Assembly: GCA_964586775.1 (NCBI GenBank)
Contig: CAZPJD010000103.1
Span: forward strand, 1 to 40,524
Source of the DNA: JADLEX01 sp964586775
GTDB taxonomy: Bacteria; Lernaellota; Lernaellaia; JACKCT01
Direction: 5' to 3'
DNA: 40,524 bases
Shown here: in pieces, positions 26,248 through 35,300 of the stretch
Layout: the number at the start of each line of letters is the position of its first letter
How positions within the stretch are numbered: the stretch's first letter is position 1
Position numbers and translations under genes: made by a program
Notes under the pieces: generated by a model
The model's database searches: none
The model's input: the letters and a program-made list of their open reading frames with translations, nothing else
Told to the model about the DNA's origin: nothing

Positions 26248-26607
26248 TTACTTCAGGAACGCGTTGTAGATGTGGCCGTAACGGTTCATGACCGCCGGCG
26301 ACTGGCCCATGCGCGACACCCAGCCGTTTTGCACCGTCGTCCACGCGCCCGCGGGCACGCCCTTCGACTCGGCGAACTTCGTGACGTTTTCGATACCCAT
26401 CACGCCGTTCTTCAGCAGTCCCGCCGTGATTTCGGCATACAGGTCGAGGGAAATGCCCTCGATCGGTGCGAACGACGGATCGTTCGGATCGTAGGGCTGC
26501 GTCGCCGCCTGCTGCTGCGCGACGGCCTGATTCTGGTACTGCTGCGCGGAATTCACGAGCGTGTTGGCGCTATTCATCATGTTCTTCATGTCCTTGAAGA
26601 AACCCAT
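26248..26607 (-). CDS. Conserved hypothetical protein, 119 residues
   Basis: The product begins MGFFKDMKNMMNSANTLVNS. A Gln/Ala-rich helix follows to about residue 37, then a globular domain: FAPIEGISLDLYAEITAGLL and WTTVQNGWVSRMGQSPAVM, ending YGHIYNAFLK. There is no signal or membrane segment. I recall similar proteins next to the two-helix type encoded downstream, which suggests a conserved pair. A ribosome binding site GGGGGA precedes ATG 26607. A weak promoter (TTGATT–18–TACCAT at 26636–26665) lies upstream. Confidence 0.65.
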   Translation of the reverse strand: MGFFKDMKNMMNSANTLVNSAQQYQNQAVAQQQAATQPYDPNDPSFAPIEGISLDLYAEITAGLLKNGVMGIENVTKFAESKGVPAGAWTTVQNGWVSRMGQSPAVMNRYGHIYNAFLK

Positions 26608-26691
26608 GGCCGTCCCCCAATTGTGTGGAATCCTAATGGTATGTCCCGAACGGCGGGCGAATCAATATCGAACCGCGGCCGGGCGAAAATT

Positions 26692-27603
26692 TCACCCGAC
26701 GCTGGGGCGGTCCGTCGTCGGCGAAAAAAACTCCGGGTCGGGATCGCACGTGAAACGCAAGTCCCGGCCCGCGTCATCGGGATCCGGAAGCGTGACGCAA
26801 TGGGCATGAAGACGCAGCCGCCCGTCCGGCGCGCTCGCGCCGCCGTAGAGTGGATCGCCGACGATGGGGAAGCCAGAGTGCGCGAGGTGCGCGCGAATCT
26901 GGTGCCGGGCACCGGTGCGCGCCGTCGCCTCGACGAGCGCAAACGCGCCCACGCGCCGTATCGTGCGAAACGCGGTCTCGGCCGGAACCTGCCCGCGCCC
27001 CTCGTCGGTCACCACGTGGTCGGCGCGTCGCCGCGGATGACCGATCGGCACGTCCACGCGCCACGAATCCGGTGGCGAACCCGCGACGAGCGCCCAGTAG
27101 GTCTTCTCCACACGATGATTCGAGAACATCTCACGAATCTTGACGTACAAGTCTTCGCTGCGCGCGAAGATCATGACGCCTGAGGTGCCCTCGTCGAGCC
27201 GATGGCACGCGCCGTAGTCGGGCGGGCCGAGCGCCATGAGTTCGGCATGATCGAAGGCGAGCGCCCGGGCCAGCACCCGTTCGTCACCCGCCGGAACCTC
27301 CACGGTGTGAACGCCCGGGGGTTTGTGGACGACGATCAGCCGCTCGTCGGAGAAGACGACATCGTAGCGCACGTCCGGCCTGGGCCAGCCGGTCGTTTCC
27401 GACTCGTCCATCTCGACCGTGTCGCCGCGCTCGAGCACGCGGCCCTTGGGAACGACGGCGCCGTTGACGCGCACGAGCGACGCCTCGATGCGGCGCACCG
27501 CCTCGGCCCGCGACACGCGCGCCGCCTGTGCGACAAAGGCGTCGAGCCGCACTCCGACGTTGCCGCGATCGATCGTTTCGGTGGTTGTTTTCGGCACGCG
27601 CAT
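26692..27603 (-). CDS. RluA-family pseudouridine synthase
   Basis: The 303-residue protein should isomerise specific uridines in rRNA or tRNA. An N-terminal S4 RNA-binding domain (about 12–75) precedes the catalytic domain. The catalytic Asp137 lies in HRLDEGTSGVMIFA. The RTGARHQIRAHLAHSGFPIVG motif near residue 230 supports the RluA family. The target site cannot be predicted. ATG 27603 has no strong ribosome binding site. It is divergent from yebC. Confidence 0.92.
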   Translation of the reverse strand: MRVPKTTTETIDRGNVGVRLDAFVAQAARVSRAEAVRRIEASLVRVNGAVVPKGRVLERGDTVEMDESETTGWPRPDVRYDVVFSDERLIVVHKPPGVHTVEVPAGDERVLARALAFDHAELMALGPPDYGACHRLDEGTSGVMIFARSEDLYVKIREMFSNHRVEKTYWALVAGSPPDSWRVDVPIGHPRRRADHVVTDEGRGQVPAETAFRTIRRVGAFALVEATARTGARHQIRAHLAHSGFPIVGDPLYGGASAPDGRLRLHAHCVTLPDPDDAGRDLRFTCDPDPEFFSPTTDRPSVG

Positions 27604-27934
27604 TTATCCGTCGCGTGGGCCAAGTCCGCAAGGGCGAACCAGCGGCGTCGCCATCCGGGCGCCGCGGTGTTTTTGAGGCAATGCTCCCCCGACCGGCGCC
27701 CCGTGAACGAACCTCGAAATCCGGCTTGGACAGGATCGTTTTCGCCTTGTCTGGGAACGATCTTGTGCTAAGATCCCGCCCGGCCGCGCGTATCGCATAA
27801 ACCCAGCATCGAGGTTCGAGGACACCCCGCGCGCCCTTGCGGACGCCGCGAGGAATAGCTTCCAGCGCGTCACAGGAAGCGGCATGGAGTAGGTGTCCCC
27901 CTCCCTCGGAGTTGAATCGTTTCAGGAGGTTTCC
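27604..27934. other. Divergent intergenic region and long yebC leader
   Basis: No gene is supported. The plus-strand promoter at 27747–27774 implies a leader of about 150 bases before yebC. The leader contains GCTTCC-(N11)-GGAAGC near 27858–27880 as a possible stem. No T-tract or known riboswitch was recognised. Confidence 0.45.
27747..27774 (+). promoter_or_regulatory. Promoter of the yebC–ruv operon
   Basis: TTGTCT (27747–27752), a 16-base spacer and TAAGAT (27769–27774), with TGC directly before it as an extended -10 element. Transcription should begin near 27781. Confidence 0.5.
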
Positions 27935-28677
<743 letters not shown>

Positions 28678-28681
<4 letters not shown>

Positions 28682-29181
28682 GCACGCGCCTTCGCGTCCT
28701 GGGCATCGACCCGGGAAGCCTGCTGTGCGGCTGGGGCGTGGTGGACGAGGTCGCGGGCGGCTTTGCGCACGTGGATTGCGGCGTGGTCGAGGCCCCGCGC
28801 GGCGCGCCGCTGGCCGAACGCCTCGAACGCATCTACCGGGGACTGCGCGAGATGATCGAGGCGCACGCGCCCCAGGTGGCGGCGGTCGAGTCCGTGTTTT
28901 TCGCGGCCAACGTCAAGAGCGCCATCGTGCTCGGTCAGGCCCGGGGCGTGGCGCTGCTCGCGGCGGCGCACTCGGGGCTGCCGGTTCACGAATACTCGCC
29001 GACGCAGATCAAGAAGGCGCTCGTGGGATACGGCCGCGCCGACAAGCCGCAGATCGCCGCCATGGTGCAGAGCCTTCTGGGGCTGCCCGAACCCGCCCAA
29101 GCCGACGCGTCGGACGCCCTGGCCGCCGCCCTGTGCCACCTGTCGTCGTATCGTTACCTGCAAATGGTGGAACGCGATTGA
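28678..29181 (+). CDS. ruvC: Crossover junction endodeoxyribonuclease RuvC
   Basis: RuvC resolves Holliday junctions. The 167-residue product has the catalytic acidic residues in GIDPG, VESVFF and DASDALAAALCH, and the family segment EYSPTQIKKALVGYGRADK. The TTG at 28678 overlaps the yebC stop (TTGA), which makes TTG the best start because no ATG or GTG precedes the first catalytic Asp. It is the first of ruvCAB. Confidence 0.95.
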
Positions 29182-29262
29182 CGCGCGGGCGGTAATGCGT
29201 TTGTGTGTGACGATTCGCGACCAAGCGTGGATTGATAGCGCATGGTTTGCGACGGGAGAACG

Positions 29263-29865
29263 ATGATCGCGCAGCTTCGCGGAACCGTGGCGGACAAGAC
29301 CGAGGGGCGCGTCGTGCTCGACGTTAATGGCGTCGGGTACGAGGTCTTCATCGGCCTGCCGGCCTCGCTGCGCCTGCCCGAGCCGGGCGGCGACGCGCTG
29401 CTGCACGTGCGCACGATCGTGCGCGAGGACGCGATCACGCTCTACGGATTCGATCACGTGCGCGAACGCGAGTTGTTCGATCTGCTGAACGCCGTGAACG
29501 GCATCGGGCCGCGCACGGCGCTCGCGGCGCTGTCGTCGCTCGATTACGAGCAGCTCGTGCGCGCGATTCGCGATCAGGATCTGCGCGCGCTCACCAAGGT
29601 GCCCGGCATGGGCAAAAAGACCGCCGAGCGCGTGGTGCTGGAGCTGCGCGAAAAGGTGGAAAAACTCGCCGTCGCGCAGTTCGTGGACATGAGCGTCGGC
29701 GGCCTGCCCCCGGTGGCGCGCGACGCGCTCTCGGCGCTCGAAAACCTCGGCTACTCGGCGGTCGAGGCGCAGCGCGCGCTCGACGCGGCGCTCAAGGGCC
29801 TGCCGACCGACGTGGGATTCGAACCGATTCTCGCGCAGTCGCTGAAGAATCTGGGGCGCGTATGA
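29263..29865 (+). CDS. ruvA: Holliday junction branch migration protein RuvA
   Basis: The 200-residue protein binds the four-way junction and recruits RuvB. It has the N-terminal OB fold (MIAQLRGTVADKTEGRVVLD), two helix-hairpin-helix motifs, VNGIGPRTALAAL and VPGMGKKTAERVVLEL, and a C-terminal domain III. ATG 29263 has GGGAGA upstream. Confidence 0.97.
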   Translation: MIAQLRGTVADKTEGRVVLDVNGVGYEVFIGLPASLRLPEPGGDALLHVRTIVREDAITLYGFDHVRERELFDLLNAVNGIGPRTALAALSSLDYEQLVRAIRDQDLRALTKVPGMGKKTAERVVLELREKVEKLAVAQFVDMSVGGLPPVARDALSALENLGYSAVEAQRALDAALKGLPTDVGFEPILAQSLKNLGRV

Positions 29866-29893
29866 CGACCTGCGCGAAATCGGGAGAAAAAGC

Positions 29894-30928
29894 GTGAGCG
29901 AGCAGGCGTATCGCACGATTTCGCCGCGCTCCACCGGCGACGACGCCCGCGTCGAGATGTCGCTGCGCCCGCGCTCGCTCGACGAATACGTCGGGCAAAA
30001 GCAGGTGCTGGGCAACCTGCGCGTTTTCATCACGGCGGCCAAGCAGCGGGGCGAGGCGCTCGACCACTGCCTGTTTTCGGGGCCGCCGGGGCTGGGCAAG
30101 ACGACACTCGCGCACATCATCGCGGGCGAGCTGGGCGTAGGCATCAAGATCACGAGCGGCCCGGTGCTGGAGCGCGCGGGCGATCTGGCTGCGATCCTCA
30201 CCAACCTCGATCCCTTCGACGTGCTCTTTATCGACGAGATCCATCGGCTGCACACGGTCGTCGAGGAGATGCTCTATCCCGCGATGGAGGACGGCCAGCT
30301 CGACATCCTCGTGGGACAGGGGCCCTCGGCGCGCACGGTGAAGATGAAGCTCAAGCCCTTCACGCTCGTGGGCGCGACGACCCGCGCGGGGCTGCTGACG
30401 TCGCCCATCCGCGACCGTTTCGGCATCGTCTCGCGGCTCGACTACTACACGCACGAGGATCTTGCGACCATCGTTCGCCGTTCGGCGACGATCCTCGGCT
30501 ACACGATCAGCGACGACGGCGCGCACGAGATCGCCCGGCGATCGCGGGGCACGCCGCGCGTGGCCAATCGACTGCTACGCCGCGTGCGCGATTTTGCCCA
30601 GGTCGCGGGGGCGACGTCGATCGACCGCGAACAGGCGGACAGGGCGCTCGCGATGCTCGGCGTCGACGACAAGGGCCTCGACAAGCTCGACCGGCGGTTG
30701 ATGGAAGCGATCGTCGACTTGTTCGGCGGCGGCCCGGTCGGCGTGGAGACGCTGGCCGCCACGCTGGCCGAGGAGCGCGACACGATCGAGGACGTGGTCG
30801 AGCCGTTTTTGATGCAGCTCGGCTTCCTGAAACGCACACCCCGCGGGCGCATGGCCACCGAGCCGGCGTACCGCCATCTCTCGCGCGTGCCCCCCAAGGG
30901 TTTCGTGGCGAGTCTGTTCGACGAATGA
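29894..30928 (+). CDS. ruvB: Holliday junction DNA helicase RuvB
   Basis: RuvB is the AAA+ motor of branch migration. The 344-residue protein has Walker A GPPGLGKTT, Walker B FIDEIHRL, sensor 1 VGATTRAG and the winged-helix C-terminus with TPRGR. GTG 29894 has GGGAGA upstream. The last codons overlap the next gene (ATGA, 30925–30928). Confidence 0.98.
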   Translation: MSEQAYRTISPRSTGDDARVEMSLRPRSLDEYVGQKQVLGNLRVFITAAKQRGEALDHCLFSGPPGLGKTTLAHIIAGELGVGIKITSGPVLERAGDLAAILTNLDPFDVLFIDEIHRLHTVVEEMLYPAMEDGQLDILVGQGPSARTVKMKLKPFTLVGATTRAGLLTSPIRDRFGIVSRLDYYTHEDLATIVRRSATILGYTISDDGAHEIARRSRGTPRVANRLLRRVRDFAQVAGATSIDREQADRALAMLGVDDKGLDKLDRRLMEAIVDLFGGGPVGVETLAATLAEERDTIEDVVEPFLMQLGFLKRTPRGRMATEPAYRHLSRVPPKGFVASLFDE

Positions 30929-31443
30929 CGAATACGATCGACTGGCCCCGCGTCCGCCGCGTCCTGCTCGTCTGCACGGGCAACATCTGCCGCTCGCCCA
31001 TGGCCGAGGGAATTTTGCGCGCCAAGATCGAGGAGCAGGGTGCGGACGGCATCGTCGTGGAAAGTGCGGGCACGCACGGCGGCGCGATCCCCGAGCCGTC
31101 GCCCCCCGCCGTGGACGTTTGCCTCGAGTCGGGGATCGACATCGCGAATCACCGCTCGCGCCTGCTCACCGAAGAGCTGCTGCGCGCCGCCGATCTGGTG
31201 CTCTTCATGGACGCGGGGCACGAGAGCTGGATCGCGCGCAAGTACCCCGACCTCGCGCCCAAGGCGTGGCCGGTCACCGCGTTTCGGGCCGATCGCTATC
31301 GCAACGCCGAAATCGCCGATCCCTACGGCATGCCGACCTCGTACTACCGCCGGACCTACGAAATGCTGGATGCGTCGTTGGAGCCGATCGCGCATGCGCT
31401 GGCGACCGGCCGGTGGGTGGAAGAGGAACTGGTCGAGGACTAG
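30925..31443 (+). CDS. Low-molecular-weight protein tyrosine phosphatase or arsenate-reductase-like enzyme
   Basis: The 172-residue protein has the P-loop VCTGNICRSPMAEG with nucleophile Cys17 and Arg23 (CX5R). The general acid Asp132 lies in ADPYGMP. Together these define the low-molecular-weight phosphatase fold. Members act on phosphotyrosine proteins or sugar-nucleotide pathways; some are arsenate reductases, but the arsenate-type Cys pairs are not evident here. It is translationally coupled to ruvB. Its stop shares the palindrome CTAG with the convergent gene. Confidence 0.9.
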   Translation: MTNTIDWPRVRRVLLVCTGNICRSPMAEGILRAKIEEQGADGIVVESAGTHGGAIPEPSPPAVDVCLESGIDIANHRSRLLTEELLRAADLVLFMDAGHESWIARKYPDLAPKAWPVTAFRADRYRNAEIADPYGMPTSYYRRTYEMLDASLEPIAHALATGRWVEEELVED

Positions 31444-32612
31444 GCCGCTCGCATCCGCCGACGCGCGAGCGCCCACATCGTCGCGAACGCCAGCGCGATC
31501 GGAAGCGTAGCCGCTCCGCCCGGCCCCGTGTCGCCCGGTTCCGCGCCAATCAGGCCTCCGCAGAAACCGCCGCTGTCGTCGTCTTCGTCCTCTTCCTCGT
31601 CCTCTTCGTCGATGTCGTCGTCGGTCAGCGTCGCGGGATCGACCTCGGCCACCTGCGTCACGTCGAGAGAGTAGGGTTTGGAGGAGACGGACGATTCCTC
31701 GAAGTCCGTCTGAATCTCGAGGTACGACACGGCCGACGGAACCGCCGAGAGCGTGGGCGCGACGCGGCAATCCCCGTCGCAACGGGCCTCGCCCAGCAGG
31801 TCGCGTTCGCCGGAGTACACGCGCACCCACTTGCGCCGCGAAGGCTCGTCGTCGGAAATTTCCATGAGCGGAAACGTGCCGCTTTGCGTGTTCAGCTTGA
31901 AGACGTCGGTGTCGTAGAGGCGCAGGTCCGCCAGATCGATCGTGTCGTAGGGTCCGCGGCCCAGATAGAGCGAGTCGTTGGGTTCGAGCCCGTCGTCCGA
32001 AGGCATGTCGCCATCGCAGTAGGCGTCGGCGTTCGCGCGGATGTCGTCCTCGTCCAAATCCGCCGCCACGATCCGCTCGTCGTAGTACGCGAACATGGTC
32101 GCGTAGTGGTCTTCCGAATGCCCGAGCCCCCACATGTGCCCGGCTTCGTGCGTGAGCGTGTCGCGCAGATTGAGTACCGTGTCGCCCGCGAAATGGTCGT
32201 CCCACTCCCAGTCCTGCGCGTTCACCGAGATGTCGCAGTCGAGCAGGTGGCCGCTCGCGTCGAAGTAGCACTGCGTGACGGCCAGCGTGTCCTTGCCGTA
32301 GGTCCAGTTGGATTTGTTGGCAAAAACGATGCTGTCGCCGTCGGGATCCGACTCGTGGATGGATGTCGTTCCGCCGTCGTTGAAGTCGATCTCGCAAAAC
32401 GTCTGCCGGTCGTGATCCCAGCGCGAGACGGCCGATCGCGCGATCTCCGTCGCTCCGGGAAACAGATCCTCGATCGTATCGCTGACGAGATAGCCGACGG
32501 GAAAGTCCTTCCACCGGCAGGTGTGCGAACCGCACTGCGTGAAGGTGTAGGCGTTCGCGACCGACGCGAGGGCGAAAACGCCCGCCAGCGCAAACAGAAT
32601 ACGACGCATCAT
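31440..32612 (-). CDS. Matrixin-type zinc metalloprotease with Asp/Glu tether and C-terminal anchor
   Basis: The 390-residue protein has a signal peptide (1–21). Its metalloprotease site HEAGHMWGLGH gives zinc ligands His155, His159 and His165 with Glu156 as catalytic base. Met173 in ATMFAYY is the Met-turn, so this is a metzincin of the matrixin group. A second beta domain follows. Residues 330–346 are nearly all Asp/Glu, then comes a Cys motif SGGFCGG (Cys351), a hydrophobic segment (367–382) and ARRRMR. That tail resembles the Cys–TM–Arg sorting signals of the MYXO-CTERM kind. The start at 32612 overlaps the upstream gene (ATGA). Confidence 0.85.
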   Translation of the reverse strand: MMRRILFALAGVFALASVANAYTFTQCGSHTCRWKDFPVGYLVSDTIEDLFPGATEIARSAVSRWDHDRQTFCEIDFNDGGTTSIHESDPDGDSIVFANKSNWTYGKDTLAVTQCYFDASGHLLDCDISVNAQDWEWDDHFAGDTVLNLRDTLTHEAGHMWGLGHSEDHYATMFAYYDERIVAADLDEDDIRANADAYCDGDMPSDDGLEPNDSLYLGRGPYDTIDLADLRLYDTDVFKLNTQSGTFPLMEISDDEPSRRKWVRVYSGERDLLGEARCDGDCRVAPTLSAVPSAVSYLEIQTDFEESSVSSKPYSLDVTQVAEVDPATLTDDDIDEEDEEEDEDDDSGGFCGGLIGAEPGDTGPGGAATLPIALAFATMWALARRRMRAA

Positions 32613-33193
32613 GGATGGACCTTGCTCCACGCGCGGATCTGTTCGATCGAGATCGTCTTGGCGACCTCGCCCAGGCACGCGGCGCGGTCCGCCGTACACG
32701 CGGCGAATTTCTTCGCGTTCTCGCGCCACGGATCGCGCACGACCAGCGGCTTCGCATCCGCCGGGTTCAGAACGGCGTATCGCCCCTGAAAAAAGCCGAC
32801 GAGCATCGCCGCGCTTCCGCTACCGCGCTCGGTGGCCACGACGACCTCGTCGCCCACCTCGAAGACTGGCGCGCCCATCACGACGACGCCGCCGTCTCCC
32901 GTGGTTCCGCCCGGCACTTCGAGCGTGAGCGGAAGGTACTTACGGATATGGCCAGCCTCGACCACGCCCTTGAAGACCTCCGCCACGTCGATCGTCACGA
33001 CGGTGACGACCTTCGACGCGGCGTTCGCACGCTCCTGCACCTCGACCTTCGTCACGCGCCCGCGTGCCACCACGTCGGCCTTGGCAAACACCTGCTCATC
33101 CGAAAGCGCGATCACCGAGGTGGCCGATGCGACGCCGGCCACCATCGCACAAACGCACGCGACCGCCGCGGCGATCGCGAATTGACGTTTCAT
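32609..33193 (-). CDS. Exported protein of unknown function, partner of the matrixin protease
   Basis: The 194-residue product has a signal peptide of about 24 residues (MKRQFAIAAAVACVCAMVAG). A beta-rich domain follows, with SDEQVFAKADVVARGRV and VFEVGDEVVVATERG, and a C-terminal helical part holding two Cys (CTADRAAC). I recall similar exported proteins encoded directly upstream of matrixin proteases in delta-like genomes, so it may be an inhibitor, chaperone or substrate. It overlaps both neighbours by four bases. Confidence 0.7.
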   Translation of the reverse strand: MKRQFAIAAAVACVCAMVAGVASATSVIALSDEQVFAKADVVARGRVTKVEVQERANAASKVVTVVTIDVAEVFKGVVEAGHIRKYLPLTLEVPGGTTGDGGVVVMGAPVFEVGDEVVVATERGSGSAAMLVGFFQGRYAVLNPADAKPLVVRDPWRENAKKFAACTADRAACLGEVAKTISIEQIRAWSKVHP

Positions 33194-34521
33194 AAAAACC
33201 CTCGCTCCGAAAGGACCATCCGCAGATCGGGCTCGCCGATCTCCTGAAGTTCGTATTGTACGCGAAGCGCCGGTTTCGCAAAATCGATCACACGACGCAG
33301 GTCGATGGGCGTGCCGATGAGCACCAGATCCGCGTCGGTCGCTTCGATGGATGCGGCCAGGTCGCGCACCTGCTCCTCACCGTAACCCACCGCGGGTAGT
33401 ACCTCGCGCAGGTGCGGATATTTTGCAAACACATTGACGAGATCGCCCTTGGCAAACGGCCGCGGATCGACCAGTTCGCGCGCGCCGAGGCGTTTCGCGG
33501 CCAGCGCGGCCACGCCGTATGCCATCTCGCCGTGCGTGACGGTCGGACCATCCTCGACGCACAGCACCCGCGCACCGCGCACGCGATCGGGCTCCTCGAC
33601 CGTCATCGGGCTCGCGGCCTCGATGATCGTCGCGGCGGGGTTCATCGCGGTGATCGACGCGCGCAGCGTGCGCACGTCCTCGGCCCTCGCGGAATCGACC
33701 TTATTGATGACCACCACGTGTGCCCGGTACACGTTCGCCGCGCCAGGGTGATAGCGTCGCTCATGGCCCGCGCGCAGCGGATCGGCGACGACGATCTCCA
33801 GATCGGGCCGATAGAACGGCAGGTCGTTGTTGCCGCCGTCCCACAAGATGACGTCCGCCTCGCGCTCGGCCTCGGCCAAAATCCGGCCGTAGTCCACGCC
33901 CGCATACACCACGCACCCGCGCTCGATGTGCGGTTCGTACTCCTCGCGCTCCTCGATGGTGCACTCGTGGCGGTCGAGGTCTTCGAGCGACGCGAACCGC
34001 TGCACGGCCTGGCGACGCAGGTCGCCGTAGGGCATGGGGTGGCGGATCGCCACCACGTGTTTGCCCGCCGCGCGCAGCAGATCGGCGATGCGGCGCGTGG
34101 TCTGGCTTTTGCCGCTGCCCGTGCGAACCGCGCCCACGGCAATCACCGGCACCTTCGCGGGAATCATCGTGGCGTTCGCGCCGATCAGTCGGTAGTCGGC
34201 GCCCGCCGCGATCACCCGGCTGCCGAGCGTCATCACGTGATCGAAGGAAACATCCGAGTAGGCGAACACGACTTCGTCGATCGCCTCTTCGCGGACGATC
34301 CGCAGCAGGTCGTGCTCGGGCTCGATGGGAATACCGTTCGGGTAGAGCGACCCCGCGAGCTCGGCGGGGTAGCGCCGATCGTCGATCCCGGGGATCTGCG
34401 TTGCCGTGAACGCGCGGACCTCGAAATCGGGATTGTCGCGGAACACGCAGTTGAAGTTGTGGAAATCTCGACCGCCGGCACCGGCGATCACGACGCGACG
34501 GGGCACGCGCGCGTCAGACAT
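33190..34521 (-). CDS. Cyclic 2,3-diphosphoglycerate synthetase-like P-loop protein
   Basis: The 443-residue cytoplasmic protein starts with a Rossmann-type segment (VVIAGAGGRDFHNFN). A P-loop NTPase domain follows with VGAVRTGSGKSQTTRRI, DVILWDGGNNDLPF and VVINKVDSA. This combination is the one annotated as cyclic 2,3-diphosphoglycerate synthetase in methanogens. Bacterial relatives are widespread and their function is not established. It is first of a tightly overlapping three-gene unit that ends in the protease, an unexpected partnership. Confidence 0.8.
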   Translation of the reverse strand: MSDARVPRRVVIAGAGGRDFHNFNCVFRDNPDFEVRAFTATQIPGIDDRRYPAELAGSLYPNGIPIEPEHDLLRIVREEAIDEVVFAYSDVSFDHVMTLGSRVIAAGADYRLIGANATMIPAKVPVIAVGAVRTGSGKSQTTRRIADLLRAAGKHVVAIRHPMPYGDLRRQAVQRFASLEDLDRHECTIEEREEYEPHIERGCVVYAGVDYGRILAEAEREADVILWDGGNNDLPFYRPDLEIVVADPLRAGHERRYHPGAANVYRAHVVVINKVDSARAEDVRTLRASITAMNPAATIIEAASPMTVEEPDRVRGARVLCVEDGPTVTHGEMAYGVAALAAKRLGARELVDPRPFAKGDLVNVFAKYPHLREVLPAVGYGEEQVRDLAASIEATDADLVLIGTPIDLRRVIDFAKPALRVQYELQEIGEPDLRMVLSERGFL

Positions 34522-34688
34522 GGGGGCCTCCTTCGCCCGAGCGATTCAACATGGCAACGCAAGGGGCGAGCTGGAAGGGACGCGAGAATTCGCGGGCTCG
34601 TCTTCGGGGAGGTTCCCACCCGATGCGGCCAAGCTAGACGAATAGGATTTGGCGTCAAGGAGCCCGCCGACCGGGCGAGGGCGACCGC

Positions 34689-34717
34689 AAAAAAGAACCC
34701 CGGCTCTCGCCGGGGCT
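34689..34717 (-). terminator. Terminator after the small exported protein gene
   Basis: On the minus strand CCCCGGC and GCCGGGG (34715–34698) form a stem around GAGA and are followed by TTCTTTTTT. It lies 26 bases beyond the stop at 34743. Confidence 0.8.
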
Positions 34718-34742
34718 CTCGTGTCGTCGCTGTGCGGACGAG

Positions 34743-35033
34743 TTACTTCTTGGGGGAGATGGTCTTCAGGCTCTTCACGCCGTGAAACTGAACGCCGTCC
34801 ACGCGCAGGTTGTTGCTCTGGGCGCGGAAGTTGACCGCCTGGCGGCGCTCAAAGCGGCTCATCGGCGAGTGGTCGGTCAGGTACTGGTCGCTGACCATCG
34901 TCGCGACGCGGTCCGAATTCTGGATCGTATCGGACTTCGCCACCGCCTTCGCGGTATTCGACGCGAAACCGACCGCGAACACAAAAGCGGCCATCAGGGC
35001 CAACGTCACCGCCAACGTACCGAGCTTCTTCAT
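34743..35033 (-). CDS. Small exported protein of unknown function, 96 residues
   Basis: A very good ribosome binding site (GGAGGTGGAG) precedes ATG 35033. The product has a signal-like N-terminus (MKKLGTLAVTLALMAAF) and a polar, Arg/Ser/Asn-rich mature part ending GVKSLKTISPKK. I do not recognise it. It has its own terminator downstream and a possible promoter (TTGACG–17–TAAGCA at 35088–35116), so it is expressed singly. Confidence 0.7.
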   Translation of the reverse strand: MKKLGTLAVTLALMAAFVFAVGFASNTAKAVAKSDTIQNSDRVATMVSDQYLTDHSPMSRFERRQAVNFRAQSNNLRVDGVQFHGVKSLKTISPKK

Positions 35034-35227
35034 CTCCACCTCCGGGGCTAGCCTGCGAAGCGCTGGAACCATTCCGCGCAGTCCATATGCTTACCGCATT
35101 CCGCGCGACGCGTCAAATGACTTTGCGCATGATTTTTCGGTATGGATAGCGAAGTCGCGAAGTCGGTGCGTCATGAGGGAGAAAACGAAGCGTCCGCACC
35201 ACGCGTCGCCCGACGTCGGTTTCAACT

Positions 35228-35256
35228 TTGACAAACGACGACCCTGTGCGAATGAT
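35228..35256 (+). promoter_or_regulatory. Promoter of the FAD oxidoreductase gene
   Basis: TTGACA (35228–35233), a 17-base spacer and AATGAT (35251–35256) give an expected start near 35263, about 40 bases before the gene. Confidence 0.5.
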
Positions 35257-35300
35257 GACATTCGTCGGCGGCCACGTGGCCGCCCGACATCTCCTCGGGA

